DNA from: Pontibacter sp. G13
GTDB taxonomy: Bacteria; Bacteroidota; Bacteroidia; J057
Assembly: GCF_031851795.1 (NCBI RefSeq)
Contig: NZ_CP134696.1
Location: 744,001 to 808,000, forward strand
Length of the DNA stretch: 64,000 nt
Direction of reading: 5' to 3'
This document shows positions 45,539 through 53,943 of this stretch, in pieces (the first letter of the stretch is position 1; every line of letters starts with the position of its first letter). The notes beneath the pieces are model-generated. The model was given only the letters and a program-made list of their open reading frames with translations. It was not told the DNA's origin and made no database searches. The position numbers and the translations under genes are program-made.

Positions 45539-46609
45539 ATGCTCGACAAATTAGCCCAAATAGAAAACCGCTTCGAAGAAGTCAAACAGGAGATCCTCGA
45601 CCCTGAAGTCATGAAGGACATGAAGCGGTACAAGGAACTGAATATTGAGTACAAGCATTTGGAAGAAATTTCCAAGAAGGCTACTGAATACAAAGAAACC
45701 CTTTCCAATATCGAAGCCTCCAAGGAGATCCTCGAAACTGAGTCTGACGCAGAACTTCGTGAAATGGCCAAAGAGGAGCTCGCGGAACTCAACCCCCAAG
45801 TCCCAGTGCTTGAGGAAGAGCTCAAAATCCTGCTCATTCCCAAAGACCCCAACGACTCCAAAAACGTCGTACTTGAAATCAGTGCAGGTACGGGCGGAGA
45901 TGAAGCCTCTCTTTTTGCAGGGGACCTCTTCCGGATGTACCAACGCTACTGTGACCGCAAAGGCCTCAGATTTGAGGTAACTAGTATCTCGGAGGGCTCT
46001 CAAGGTGGATATAAGGAAGCTGTGGCTACCATTAGTGGAGCCGATGCGTACGGCATCTTCAAATTCGAAGCAGGCGTACATCGCGTACAGCGTGTCCCCA
46101 AGACAGAATCCCAAGGTCGTATCCACACATCTGCGGCTACCGTGGCCACCATGCCTGAGGTAGAGGAAATGGATTTCAAGATCGAGGAAAAAGATATTAT
46201 CAAGGAAATCACCAACGCATCTGGCCCAGGTGGACAGTCCGTAAACACCACATACTCTGCGGTCAAATTGACCCACAAACCTACTGGTGTCCGTGTGTCC
46301 ATGCAGGATGAGAAGTCCCAGCTCAAGAACCTTGAGAAGGCCATGAAGATTCTTCGGGCGCGAGTCTACCAAATCGAGCTAGACAAACGGAAGGCGGAAG
46401 AAGACACCCTCCGTCGTTCGATGGTAGGTTCTGGTGACCGTAGTGAAAAGATCCGTACTTACAACTTCCCACAAGGGCGAGTCACCGATCACCGGATCAA
46501 CCTCACGCTCTACAACTTGTCTGCCATCATGGACGGGGATATTGACGAGATCATCCAATCCCTCCGTGTAGCGGAAAATGCAGAAAAGCTCAAGGAAGGC
46601 GGTATGTAA
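45539..46609 (+). CDS. prfA: Peptide chain release factor 1
   Basis: 356 residues, the usual RF1 length. The stop-codon-reading tripeptide is in RVPKTESQGRIHTS (PxT near residue 187, here PKT), which identifies RF1 rather than RF2. The catalytic GGQ is in ASGPGGQSVNTTYSAV near residue 229. The N-terminal helical domain (~1-110) and the C-terminal basic helix are complete. Reads UAA and UAG. A frame shift or programmed element as in prfB is absent. Confidence 0.97.
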   Translation: MLDKLAQIENRFEEVKQEILDPEVMKDMKRYKELNIEYKHLEEISKKATEYKETLSNIEASKEILETESDAELREMAKEELAELNPQVPVLEEELKILLIPKDPNDSKNVVLEISAGTGGDEASLFAGDLFRMYQRYCDRKGLRFEVTSISEGSQGGYKEAVATISGADAYGIFKFEAGVHRVQRVPKTESQGRIHTSAATVATMPEVEEMDFKIEEKDIIKEITNASGPGGQSVNTTYSAVKLTHKPTGVRVSMQDEKSQLKNLEKAMKILRARVYQIELDKRKAEEDTLRRSMVGSGDRSEKIRTYNFPQGRVTDHRINLTLYNLSAIMDGDIDEIIQSLRVAENAEKLKEGGM

Positions 46610-46630
46610 TCGCTACTCCTATTGATAAAT

Positions 46631-46669
46631 GGAAAAACGGCTGATTCCTCAGGAGTCAGCCGTTTTTCC
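46631..46669. terminator. Bidirectional terminator after prfA
   Basis: Stem GGAAAAACGGCTGA(T)TCCT and its complement with almost no loop, giving T runs on both strands. It serves prfA and the convergent gene at 46710. Confidence 0.9.
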
Positions 46670-46709
46670 ATTTCCATGGGCCTCCAAGGAAAAGTCTGCA
46701 AAGCCCCAT

Positions 46710-47168
46710 TTATCCAGAATGAGTCTCCCAACACCTTTGCATGCGGGTTTTGCCGGATGGTTGCAGAACCTTGCGCTTGATATGTGCGTGCCGAATTTTC
46801 CAGCCATCTCCGGAGCGCATGAGCTTGAATTTGGCGGTCATACCCTCGTGATATTGAAACTTCACGTTGGCCTTTCCCGGTTTCAATTTGCATTGGGAGA
46901 ATGCAATTACATGAGTCGAATCTAACCCTGCTGGCATTAGCCATTGTCCATTCCACCAAATAGGCAGATTGGAAGGAAGCTTCGTAGTACTTGTCCAACC
47001 GTTTACCAAAGGACTTCCTGTAGAATCTCTGTCCCAAAAATCTTCTAGACAAGGATATTGAAGACATGCAGTCAAGATTTCGGAAAGATCCGATCGTCCT
47101 TGCCCCAAGACAGCAGAGCCCATCATACAGCAAATGCCCAAAATCAATAGTCGATAACAAAACGTCAT
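46710..47168 (-). CDS. Secreted hypothetical protein (152 aa), coupled to flippase
   Basis: 152 residues with signal peptide (YRLLILGICCMMGSAVLGQ). The mature part has two Cys in ACLQYPCLEDFW, Trp-rich stretches and a basic end. Looks like a small NTF2-like or lipocalin-type secreted domain (KANVKFQYHEGMTAKFKLM), but I could not assign a family. The ATG overlaps the flippase stop in the form ATGA, a sign of translational coupling. So it may act with the polysaccharide export step. Confidence 0.7.
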   Translation of the reverse strand: MTFCYRLLILGICCMMGSAVLGQGRSDLSEILTACLQYPCLEDFWDRDSTGSPLVNGWTSTTKLPSNLPIWWNGQWLMPAGLDSTHVIAFSQCKLKPGKANVKFQYHEGMTAKFKLMRSGDGWKIRHAHIKRKVLQPSGKTRMQRCWETHSG

Positions 47169-48526
47169 TGGGAAGGTCCTTGAAGTTTGGCTCGTCCCCT
47201 CCGAAACAGCGAGGAAATTTCGGCTCCTATCAGGGCCTTGCATTCCATCCAAAATACGGTCCGTGTCTTCGGAAAAATCGCCATCATGAGGAAGGAGGAA
47301 ACTACCTGGGAGATCAGGGTAGCTACTGCGGCCCCAGTGATTCCCCACAAGGGGATGAGCCATAGATTAAGGAAAATATTCACGCCGAGTCCAACCAATG
47401 CTCGATAGAAGCTGAAACGCTGATTTCCCTCCATCAGAAGATGCTTGTCCACCATACTCCCTAGCATGACGAACACTAGGGTCCAGATATGAATATTCAG
47501 GACGGGCACAGCTTCGGCATAGGAGGCACCAAATAGAAAGGGCAGTTGAATGGCCCAGCCTCCCAGAAATAAAGTGGGGACAATAATGGCCAAGGCGAGT
47601 AACACTGCGAGGGTGTACAACTGCTGGAGCTTTAGCCGATAAGTGGACTGATCGACTTGCTTGGCCTTGACAATAGCGGGAAACAGGGCTGAAGTTAAAA
47701 GCGGTGCAGTAAAATACCAGACTTCCGAAAAGCGAAGGGCGGCAGCGTAATACCCTACGGCCGAGTGATCCATGAGAAATCTCAACATCAGTTGATCCAT
47801 CCGCATGTAGAGTACTGCAATCAGGCTCGATAGCAACAATGGCCAAGTCTCCCTCAGCAATTCGCCAGCTGCTTTTTTCGAAATGGAAAGTCTCCTAAGC
47901 CCTCCAAAATGGCGGCGATACATCCACACTATACCGCCTTGTTCGATCACATGTCGAATCAGAAAAGCCACGCCAAACCAGATCAGGGGCGCCTGTCGGT
48001 AAATGAGCCAGATATTGAACAGGGATTGTCCCAGAACCGCCAGTAGCCTGACCTTGACACCGAATTGAGCCTGAACTTGACTCTGGAAGAAGAAATCAAG
48101 GTTTTCAAACACCCTAAAAATGCCTCCTGCGACCAGGATCAACATCAGCCAGCGCGTAATTTCGTCTGGTTCTCCTAGCCATGCAAAGGCTGCCACTGCC
48201 CCAAAGGACATCAGAGAAGCAAGGAATCTGATCCAAATGGAAGTCCCAAGGGTCTCTGCCGTCCGTTCTGGCGCATCCACAAATCGTCTGACCAGCACCG
48301 ATTCAAACCCCATGACTGAAACCATCAGGAAGAATCCCGCTACACTTCGGGCATAATTGAGCACCCCATAAGATTCCGGACCGAGATAGCGACCAACCAT
48401 GGCAGTCACCCAGAAGGTAATCATCAACTGGATCATACGTCCCCCCAACATCCAGAAGACGTTTTTGCCATATTGGGCAAATGGCAAGGACTGGAAATAT
48501 TTCACAACTGACTTTACCACCAACAC
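47165..48526 (-). CDS. Polysaccharide flippase (Wzx-type, MOP superfamily)
   Basis: 453 residues with about 12-14 membrane helices. The N-terminal part GKNVFWMLGGRMIQLMITFWV, then GRYLGPESYGVLNYA is the PST/Wzx signature. Wzx proteins move lipid-linked glycan units across the inner membrane. It lies downstream of the GDP-fucose genes, across a terminator, on the same strand, and shares an ATGA overlap with the small secreted gene. No Wzy polymerase or glycosyltransferase is in the immediate cluster. Confidence 0.92.
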   Translation of the reverse strand: MLVVKSVVKYFQSLPFAQYGKNVFWMLGGRMIQLMITFWVTAMVGRYLGPESYGVLNYARSVAGFFLMVSVMGFESVLVRRFVDAPERTAETLGTSIWIRFLASLMSFGAVAAFAWLGEPDEITRWLMLILVAGGIFRVFENLDFFFQSQVQAQFGVKVRLLAVLGQSLFNIWLIYRQAPLIWFGVAFLIRHVIEQGGIVWMYRRHFGGLRRLSISKKAAGELLRETWPLLLSSLIAVLYMRMDQLMLRFLMDHSAVGYYAAALRFSEVWYFTAPLLTSALFPAIVKAKQVDQSTYRLKLQQLYTLAVLLALAIIVPTLFLGGWAIQLPFLFGASYAEAVPVLNIHIWTLVFVMLGSMVDKHLLMEGNQRFSFYRALVGLGVNIFLNLWLIPLWGITGAAVATLISQVVSSFLMMAIFPKTRTVFWMECKALIGAEISSLFRRGRAKLQGPSQ

Positions 48527-48576
48527 TAAATCAGACGCTCCACTTTACCGCAATCATGGTAAGGATACAGACTGGC

Positions 48577-48607
48577 AAAAAAAAGTCTCCTTCCGAGGAA
48601 GGAGACT
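48577..48607 (-). terminator. Terminator after fcl
   Basis: Stem AGTCTCCTTC / GAAGGAGACT with a 4-base loop. On the minus strand a run of T (complement of 48577-48583) follows, 25 bases past the fcl stop. Confidence 0.92.
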
Positions 48608-48631
48608 CATATTATGAATGGATTCAACGCA

Positions 48632-49594
48632 TTAGGAAGCAACTACACGCTCGCCGGCGATATACTTGTCCATATTGTCGAGGAAATCCTGATAAACCAT
48701 CTCAATTCCCTGACGAAGGCCAATTTTGGCTTCGTATCCGAGATCTTTGAGGCGATCTACTTTCATCAATTTCCGCGGGGTACCATTGGGTTTGGATGTA
48801 TCAAAGGTCAATTCGCCTTCGAAGCCCACCACTTCCTTGACAGTTTCAGCCAATTCCTTGATGGTCACATCGACCCCAGTACCTACATTGACAAAGTCCT
48901 TGCCATCGTAGTTGTCGAGGAGGAAGACACATGCCTCAGCCAAATCATCCACATGCAGGAACTCGCGCATAGGAGAACCATCTCCCCAGATTTCAACGGA
49001 AGGAGTGCCATTGATTTTGGCCTCGTGGAATTTCCGGATCAATGCAGGAAGAACGTGAGATTTTTTGAGGTCGTAATTGTCATTCGGTCCATACAAGTTG
49101 GTCGGCATCGCTGAGATGAAATTAGATCCATATTGATCGCGATACGCTTCACACAACTTGATTCCAGCAATCTTGGCAATGGCGTACGGCTCATTCGTTG
49201 GCTCCAAGCTCCCAGTCAGCAAATGAGTTTCCTCCATAGGCTGAGGGGCAAACTTGGGGTAGATACAAGAACTACCCAAGAATAGAAGCTTTTTCACACC
49301 ATTGAGGTGAGATTGATGAATGACGTTCAGCTCGATCGCCAAGTTGTCGTGAATGAATTCAGCGCGGTAGGTATTGTTGGCTACGATGCCCCCTACCTTT
49401 GCTGCCGCCAAGACCACGTAGTCGGGCTTTTCCTCCTCAAAGAAAGCAGCAACAGCAGCTTGATTGCGGAGATCGAGCTCGGAGGATCTCCGAACTACGA
49501 TATTTTCATACCCTTGGGCCTTAAGTTGGCGGACGATGGCAGAACCCACCATACCACGGTGACCGGCAACGTATATCTTACTGGTTTTCAGCAT
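48632..49594 (-). CDS. fcl: GDP-L-fucose synthase
   Basis: 320 residues of the short-chain dehydrogenase/epimerase type. NADP-binding GHRGMVGSA lies at ~11-19, a Ser in LGSSCIYP near 106-113 and YAIAK (catalytic Tyr/Lys) near 136-140. The GDP-fucose synthase family also shows [14 protein letters not shown]. The enzyme converts GDP-4-keto-6-deoxymannose to GDP-L-fucose. The start overlaps the gmd stop by 17 bases, so the two are a translation-coupled pair. Confidence 0.97.
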   Translation of the reverse strand: MLKTSKIYVAGHRGMVGSAIVRQLKAQGYENIVVRRSSELDLRNQAAVAAFFEEEKPDYVVLAAAKVGGIVANNTYRAEFIHDNLAIELNVIHQSHLNGVKKLLFLGSSCIYPKFAPQPMEETHLLTGSLEPTNEPYAIAKIAGIKLCEAYRDQYGSNFISAMPTNLYGPNDNYDLKKSHVLPALIRKFHEAKINGTPSVEIWGDGSPMREFLHVDDLAEACVFLLDNYDGKDFVNVGTGVDVTIKELAETVKEVVGFEGELTFDTSKPNGTPRKLMKVDRLKDLGYEAKIGLRQGIEMVYQDFLDNMDKYIAGERVVAS

Positions 49595-50618
49595 GGAATA
49601 GAGCTTGTTTTGCTTCTTTGAGGTCGTTGGCCATCATGATGTCGATCATCTCGTCCAAGGAAACCTTAGCTTCCCAACCCAGCTCTTCTTTGGCTTTGGC
49701 AGGATCTCCGATCAACAATTCAACCTCTGCAGGACGGAAGTAACGAGGATCTACTTCTACGATCAATTTGCCAGTTTTGGCATCGTATCCTTTCTCGTCT
49801 ACTCCTTCGCCTTTCCAGACGATCTCGTATCCTACGTGTGCTGCAGCTTTTTCTACGAACTCACGTACGGTGTACATTTTACCTGTAGCCAATACGAAGT
49901 CCTGAGGCTTGTCTTGCTGAAGCATGCGCCACATTCCTTCTACATACTCCTTGGCATATCCCCAGTCACGCTGAGCATCCATGTTACCAAGTTTGAGTAC
50001 ATCTTGCAATCCCACAGCAATTCTTGCGAGTGCCACGGTGATTTTGCGAGTTACGAAAGTCTGACCACGGCGCTCGGACTCATGGTTGAAGAGGATTCCG
50101 TTACAAGCATAGATATCGTAAGACTCACGGAAGTTCTTGGTGATCCAGAATCCGTACAACTTCGCTACCCCGTATGGGCTTCGTGGGTAGAAAGGCGTAG
50201 TTTCTGTTTGAGGAATTTCCTGAACCTTACCGTAAAGCTCGGAAGTTGAAGCCTGATAAAAGCGCGCTTCTGGGCACTGGTTCATCATGGCGTCCAACAA
50301 TCTCAAAGTACCAACGGCATCCACCTGGGCAGTGTACTCAGGCACTTCGAAGGAAACCTTCACGTGGCTTTGAGCACCCAAGTTGTAGATTTCGTCTGGG
50401 TGAATCTGACGGAGCAATTTGTTCAAGTTGGCACTGTCAGAAAGGTCACCGTAGTGAAGGTGAAGATCTGGATTGTCACGCAAGTGCTCGATACGAGCGG
50501 TGTTGAAGACACTCGCACGGCGAACAATACCGTGAACTTCATACCCCTTCTCTAGCAACAATTCAGTGAGGAAGGATCCATCTTGGCCGGTGATACCTGT
50601 GATAAAAGCTTTTTTCAT
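49578..50618 (-). CDS. gmd: GDP-mannose 4,6-dehydratase
   Basis: 346 residues. The NADP-binding GITGQDGSF is at ~8-16, followed by VHGIVRRAS, the Thr/Ser region in [10 protein letters not shown] and the YGVAK active site. [16 protein letters not shown] is a typical Gmd segment. It makes GDP-4-keto-6-deoxy-D-mannose, the substrate of Fcl encoded next. The gene is separated from cysN by 118 bases with a hairpin between, so it may have its own promoter. Confidence 0.97.
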   Translation of the reverse strand: MKKAFITGITGQDGSFLTELLLEKGYEVHGIVRRASVFNTARIEHLRDNPDLHLHYGDLSDSANLNKLLRQIHPDEIYNLGAQSHVKVSFEVPEYTAQVDAVGTLRLLDAMMNQCPEARFYQASTSELYGKVQEIPQTETTPFYPRSPYGVAKLYGFWITKNFRESYDIYACNGILFNHESERRGQTFVTRKITVALARIAVGLQDVLKLGNMDAQRDWGYAKEYVEGMWRMLQQDKPQDFVLATGKMYTVREFVEKAAAHVGYEIVWKGEGVDEKGYDAKTGKLIVEVDPRYFRPAEVELLIGDPAKAKEELGWEAKVSLDEMIDIMMANDLKEAKQALFHAENQ

Positions 50619-50670
50619 GCGTTGATCGAGTTAAACCGTTTTTGGGTTACAGAACGGCAAGGGATGTTTT

Positions 50671-50704
50671 GGAAAGGGGGGAAAGGCCATTTCCTTTCCC
50701 CTGT
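50671..50704 (-). terminator. Hairpin after cysN
   Basis: Stem GGGGAAAGG / CCTTTCCCC with a 6-base loop, 36 bases past the cysN stop on the minus strand. The following T tract is weak (CTTTCC). Confidence 0.55.
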
Positions 50705-50736
50705 TATACATTTGGAGAAGCGAAGCACCCCTGATC

Positions 50737-51978
50737 TTAAAGAATCATGCCTGCCGCTACCGTCTCATTGGTGAATTCGTCAATGAGAATCACACTGCCA
50801 GTGTAACGGTTGCGCGTATAAGAATCTTTCATCAATGGTACCGTAGTCCGAATCAAAACTCGGCCAATGTCATTGAGGCCAATGTTGTTGTCGCCTTCCA
50901 CACGGTGAAGCGTGTTAACGTCAACTTTATATCTCACATCCTTCACGATACAGCGAGCATCGCGAGAAGTATGCTTCAATTTGTATTTGCCACGTGGCTG
51001 AAGCGGCTTTTCGTTCATCCAGCAAAGCATCAATTCGATATCCTGAGATACTTCTGCTTTGTTTTCTGGCTTCACGATCATGTCGCCTCGGCTGATGTCA
51101 ATATCATCTTCCAGGGTGATCGTTACGGACATCGGCGCAAATGCTTCTTCAACTGGGCCGTCGTACGTATCAACAGATTTGACCTTGGAGGTGAATCCGG
51201 ATGGCAACACCATCACTTCATCTCCTGGCTTAAAGACGCCACCTGCAACACGACCAGCGTATCCGCGATAGTCAGGATATTTCTCTGACTGAGGACGAAT
51301 CACGTACTGTACTGGGAAACGGCTATCAACGTGGTTGTAGTCGTGGCCGATCTGTACAGTTTCCAGTGTGTACAACAATGGAGAACCTTCAAACCAAGGC
51401 ATTTTGTCTCCTCGCTCCACTACGTTGTCGCCTTTCAAAGCGGACATTGGGATGTAGCGGATATCAGGAATATTCAACTTGGAAGAGAACTCTTTGTATT
51501 CTTCCACCACTTTGTTGTACTGCTCTTCGCTGTAATCGACAAGGTCCATTTTGTTGATGGCCACGATCACGTGCTTGATCTGCAACAAAGATGCGATGAA
51601 AGAGTGACGTCTGGTCTGCTCCACTACTCCATGGCGAGCATCGATCAAGATGATGGCCAAGTTTACGGTAGAGGCACCAGTCACCATGTTACGGGTGTAC
51701 TGGATGTGTCCAGGAGTGTCAGCGAGGATAAATTTACGACGTGGCGTGGCAAAATAGCGATATGCTACGTCAATGGTAATTCCTTGCTCGCGTTCGGCCT
51801 TCAAACCGTCCGTCAGCAGCGCCAAGTCCAGGTAATCATCACCGCGAGCTTCAGAGGTGCGCTCGATAGATTCCAACTGATCCTGGAAAATGGATTTTGT
51901 ATCGTATAGCAACCGGCCGATCAACGTACTTTTTCCGTCATCAACGCTACCGGCTGTTGAAAATCTCAAAAGATCCAT
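50737..51978 (-). CDS. cysN: Sulfate adenylyltransferase subunit 1 (GTPase)
   Basis: 413 residues of an EF-Tu-like GTPase. G1 GSVDDGKST at ~10-18, G2/G3 DTPGHIQYTRNM, G4 NKMDLVDY. Beta-barrel domains follow. CysN uses GTP hydrolysis to drive ATP sulfurylase activity of CysD. No APS-kinase fusion (NodQ type) is present; the kinase is encoded separately by cysC at 53032. The gap to cysD is 112 bases. Confidence 0.96.
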   Translation of the reverse strand: MDLLRFSTAGSVDDGKSTLIGRLLYDTKSIFQDQLESIERTSEARGDDYLDLALLTDGLKAEREQGITIDVAYRYFATPRRKFILADTPGHIQYTRNMVTGASTVNLAIILIDARHGVVEQTRRHSFIASLLQIKHVIVAINKMDLVDYSEEQYNKVVEEYKEFSSKLNIPDIRYIPMSALKGDNVVERGDKMPWFEGSPLLYTLETVQIGHDYNHVDSRFPVQYVIRPQSEKYPDYRGYAGRVAGGVFKPGDEVMVLPSGFTSKVKSVDTYDGPVEEAFAPMSVTITLEDDIDISRGDMIVKPENKAEVSQDIELMLCWMNEKPLQPRGKYKLKHTSRDARCIVKDVRYKVDVNTLHRVEGDNNIGLNDIGRVLIRTTVPLMKDSYTRNRYTGSVILIDEFTNETVAAGMIL

Positions 51979-52090
51979 GAGAAATACTCAAATGTTCTGT
52001 GCAAAGAAATGATTCCGCGTAATTCGATTGGGACAGGATTGCTCCTGTCAATGTCTTCCCTCCTGTGAGGCAAATACGGGCCGGTTGGGC

Positions 52091-52993
52091 CTAGAAGTAT
52101 CCTTGCTTCTTACGGTCTTCCATAGCGCTCTCAGAACGCTTGTCATCGGCACGACCTCCACGCTCAGTGATGTGCGTAGTGGAAATTTCGTCGATGATCG
52201 CAGGAATCGTGTCCGCTTCAGACAAGAATGCTCCGGTACAAGTAGCATCTCCGATGGTACGGAAACGTACGGTACGCTCTTCGTACTGCTCACCGTCCAT
52301 GAGGGTGATGAATGGGCTTTCTGCCAACCATACACCATCGCGGTTCACAACTTTGCGCTTGTGGGCGAAGTACAGATTCGGCATAGGAACCTTCTCCTCC
52401 ATCAAGTACATCCAAACGTCCAACTCAGTCCAGTTGGAGATCGGGAATACACGGAAGTTCTCTCCTGGATGCTTGAATCCGTTGTAGAGATCCCACAGTT
52501 CTGGACGCTGGTTCTTGGGTTCCCATTGTCCGAACTCGTCACGGTGAGAGAAAAAGCGCTCTTTGGCGCGGGCTTTTTCTTCGTCACGACGAGCACCTCC
52601 CAAACATGCATCGAATTTGTATTCTTCGATGGAATCCAGCAGGGTAACGCTTTGAAGGCCGTTACGGCTAGGATTTGGGCCTTTCTCTTCTACCACGCGG
52701 CCTTTGTCGATGGATTCTTGTACAGAACCAACGATCAATCGGGCACCCATGTCGGAGACGAATTTGTCGCGAAATTCAATGGTTTCAGGAAAGTTGTGCC
52801 CAGTGTCCACATGCATCATGGGGAATGGCAACTTCCCTGGAGAAAAGGCCTTTTGAGCTAGCCAAGCAAGAGTGATGGAATCTTTTCCACCAGAAAACAG
52901 CAGAACTGGACGCTCGAATTGAGCGGCAGTTTCTCGAATTACATAAATCGCTTCCGATTCGAGCTGCTTCAGGTGACTCAGTCTATAATCCAT
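52091..52993 (-). CDS. cysD: Sulfate adenylyltransferase subunit 2
   Basis: 300 residues of the PP-loop ATPase family. The SGGKDS motif is at ~34-39. HVDTGHNFPETIEFRD and ERFFSHRDEFGQWEPKNQR fit CysD. The C-terminal RFRTIGDATCTGA and SERGGRADDK regions are typical. It forms the catalytic subunit with CysN that makes APS from sulfate and ATP. It lies between cysC and cysN, 37 bases after the cysC stop. Confidence 0.96.
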   Translation of the reverse strand: MDYRLSHLKQLESEAIYVIRETAAQFERPVLLFSGGKDSITLAWLAQKAFSPGKLPFPMMHVDTGHNFPETIEFRDKFVSDMGARLIVGSVQESIDKGRVVEEKGPNPSRNGLQSVTLLDSIEEYKFDACLGGARRDEEKARAKERFFSHRDEFGQWEPKNQRPELWDLYNGFKHPGENFRVFPISNWTELDVWMYLMEEKVPMPNLYFAHKRKVVNRDGVWLAESPFITLMDGEQYEERTVRFRTIGDATCTGAFLSEADTIPAIIDEISTTHITERGGRADDKRSESAMEDRKKQGYF

Positions 52994-53031
52994 GCTCGCG
53001 GTTTATTTGTGAAGTATGTTTGGGATAAAAA

Positions 53032-53643
53032 CTACTCAGTGGCCGATTTCCACTGAATATGCGGCAATAGCGCCTCCAATATTAAGGTTTTGCTCGTTTC
53101 CAAATCTTGTTGGTCGGTGCGGATCTCCAAGAAAGGATTTTCAGGTGCTTCATAAGGAGCATCGATACCTGTAAATTGCTTGATCTCTCCGGCTCTCGCC
53201 TTTTGGTACAAGCCCTTCACATCGCGGTCTTCGCATACTTCCAAAGGAGCGTTGACATATACTTCAAGGAAATCTTCCTCTCCGACGATTTCTGCAGCCA
53301 TCGCCCGGATTTCTCGGGTCGGACTGACAAATGAACACAGACAGATGACTCCTCCGTCCATGAACAATTTTGCGGCCTCGGCGATGCGGCGAATATTCTC
53401 CTTCCGATCTTCAGCCGAAAAAGTCAAATTGTTTGACAACCCAACGCGGATGTTGTCGCCGTCCAGCAACTTGGTAAAATACCCCTCGTTGTGTAAGGCG
53501 CGCTCAAGCGCTTGGGCAATGGTGCTCTTTCCTGAGCCAGACAAGCCTGTCAACCAGACTACACGCGCTCGCTGTTGGAGCTTTTCTTCTTTATCCGACC
53601 GTTGCAAGATCCGGTCGAATATGGGATGAATGTGATCAACCAT
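53032..53643 (-). CDS. cysC: Adenylyl-sulfate kinase
   Basis: 203 residues. P-loop GLSGSGKS at 33-40, then LDGDNIRVGLSNNLTFS, ICLCSFVSPTREIRA and VYVNAPLEVCEDRDVKGLYQKAR, all APS kinase marks. The enzyme phosphorylates APS to PAPS, the donor for sulfotransferases and for PAPS reductase. As first gene of the cysC-cysD-cysN set it fixes the set's end product as PAPS. There is no cysH here, so use in sulfation is possible. Confidence 0.96.
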   Translation of the reverse strand: MVDHIHPIFDRILQRSDKEEKLQQRARVVWLTGLSGSGKSTIAQALERALHNEGYFTKLLDGDNIRVGLSNNLTFSAEDRKENIRRIAEAAKLFMDGGVICLCSFVSPTREIRAMAAEIVGEEDFLEVYVNAPLEVCEDRDVKGLYQKARAGEIKQFTGIDAPYEAPENPFLEIRTDQQDLETSKTLILEALLPHIQWKSATE

Positions 53644-53943
53644 TCAATTGTATTGGTTTGGTCGTTCCCAAAAATAATTGAGCCCAGTGTTCTTTGACAG
53701 TTAATTGTCCGACGATTGTTGCAAATACAATATGCCGTGCAAGTAGTAAAGAACAGGGTGGGCTTATAAATCCTTCGCAAAGTAACCAAAATCCTGACAA
53801 TTCGACTGTATCAGCACCAAACGGTGAATTAAATCGAATGAACTGCCAAATGTAAGCTCCACCCGGAAGTTTTCACGACATCAGAGAATTTCGGTCATTT
53901 GGCAAGATCCCTGCCCGGGAAGCTACCCCAGCCCCTAATCACG
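53644..53943. other. 300-base intergenic region upstream of cysC
   Basis: AT-rich 53670-53820 is likely to hold the promoter for the leftward cys genes. I looked for a riboswitch-like fold and for TAnnTTTG on the minus strand and found neither with confidence. No gene. Confidence 0.35.

Noticed and set aside
45551-46372. 273-codon minus-strand frame opposite prfA
   Set aside because: Same reason: antisense to prfA, no protein-like features.
46710-47363. Longer start (217 codons) for the secreted hypothetical gene
   Set aside because: The extra 65 codons lie inside the flippase gene; the ATG at 47168 has the signal peptide and an ATGA overlap with the flippase stop.
52028-52861. 277-codon plus-strand frame opposite cysD
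   Set aside because: Antisense to cysD; the cysD frame is unmistakable.
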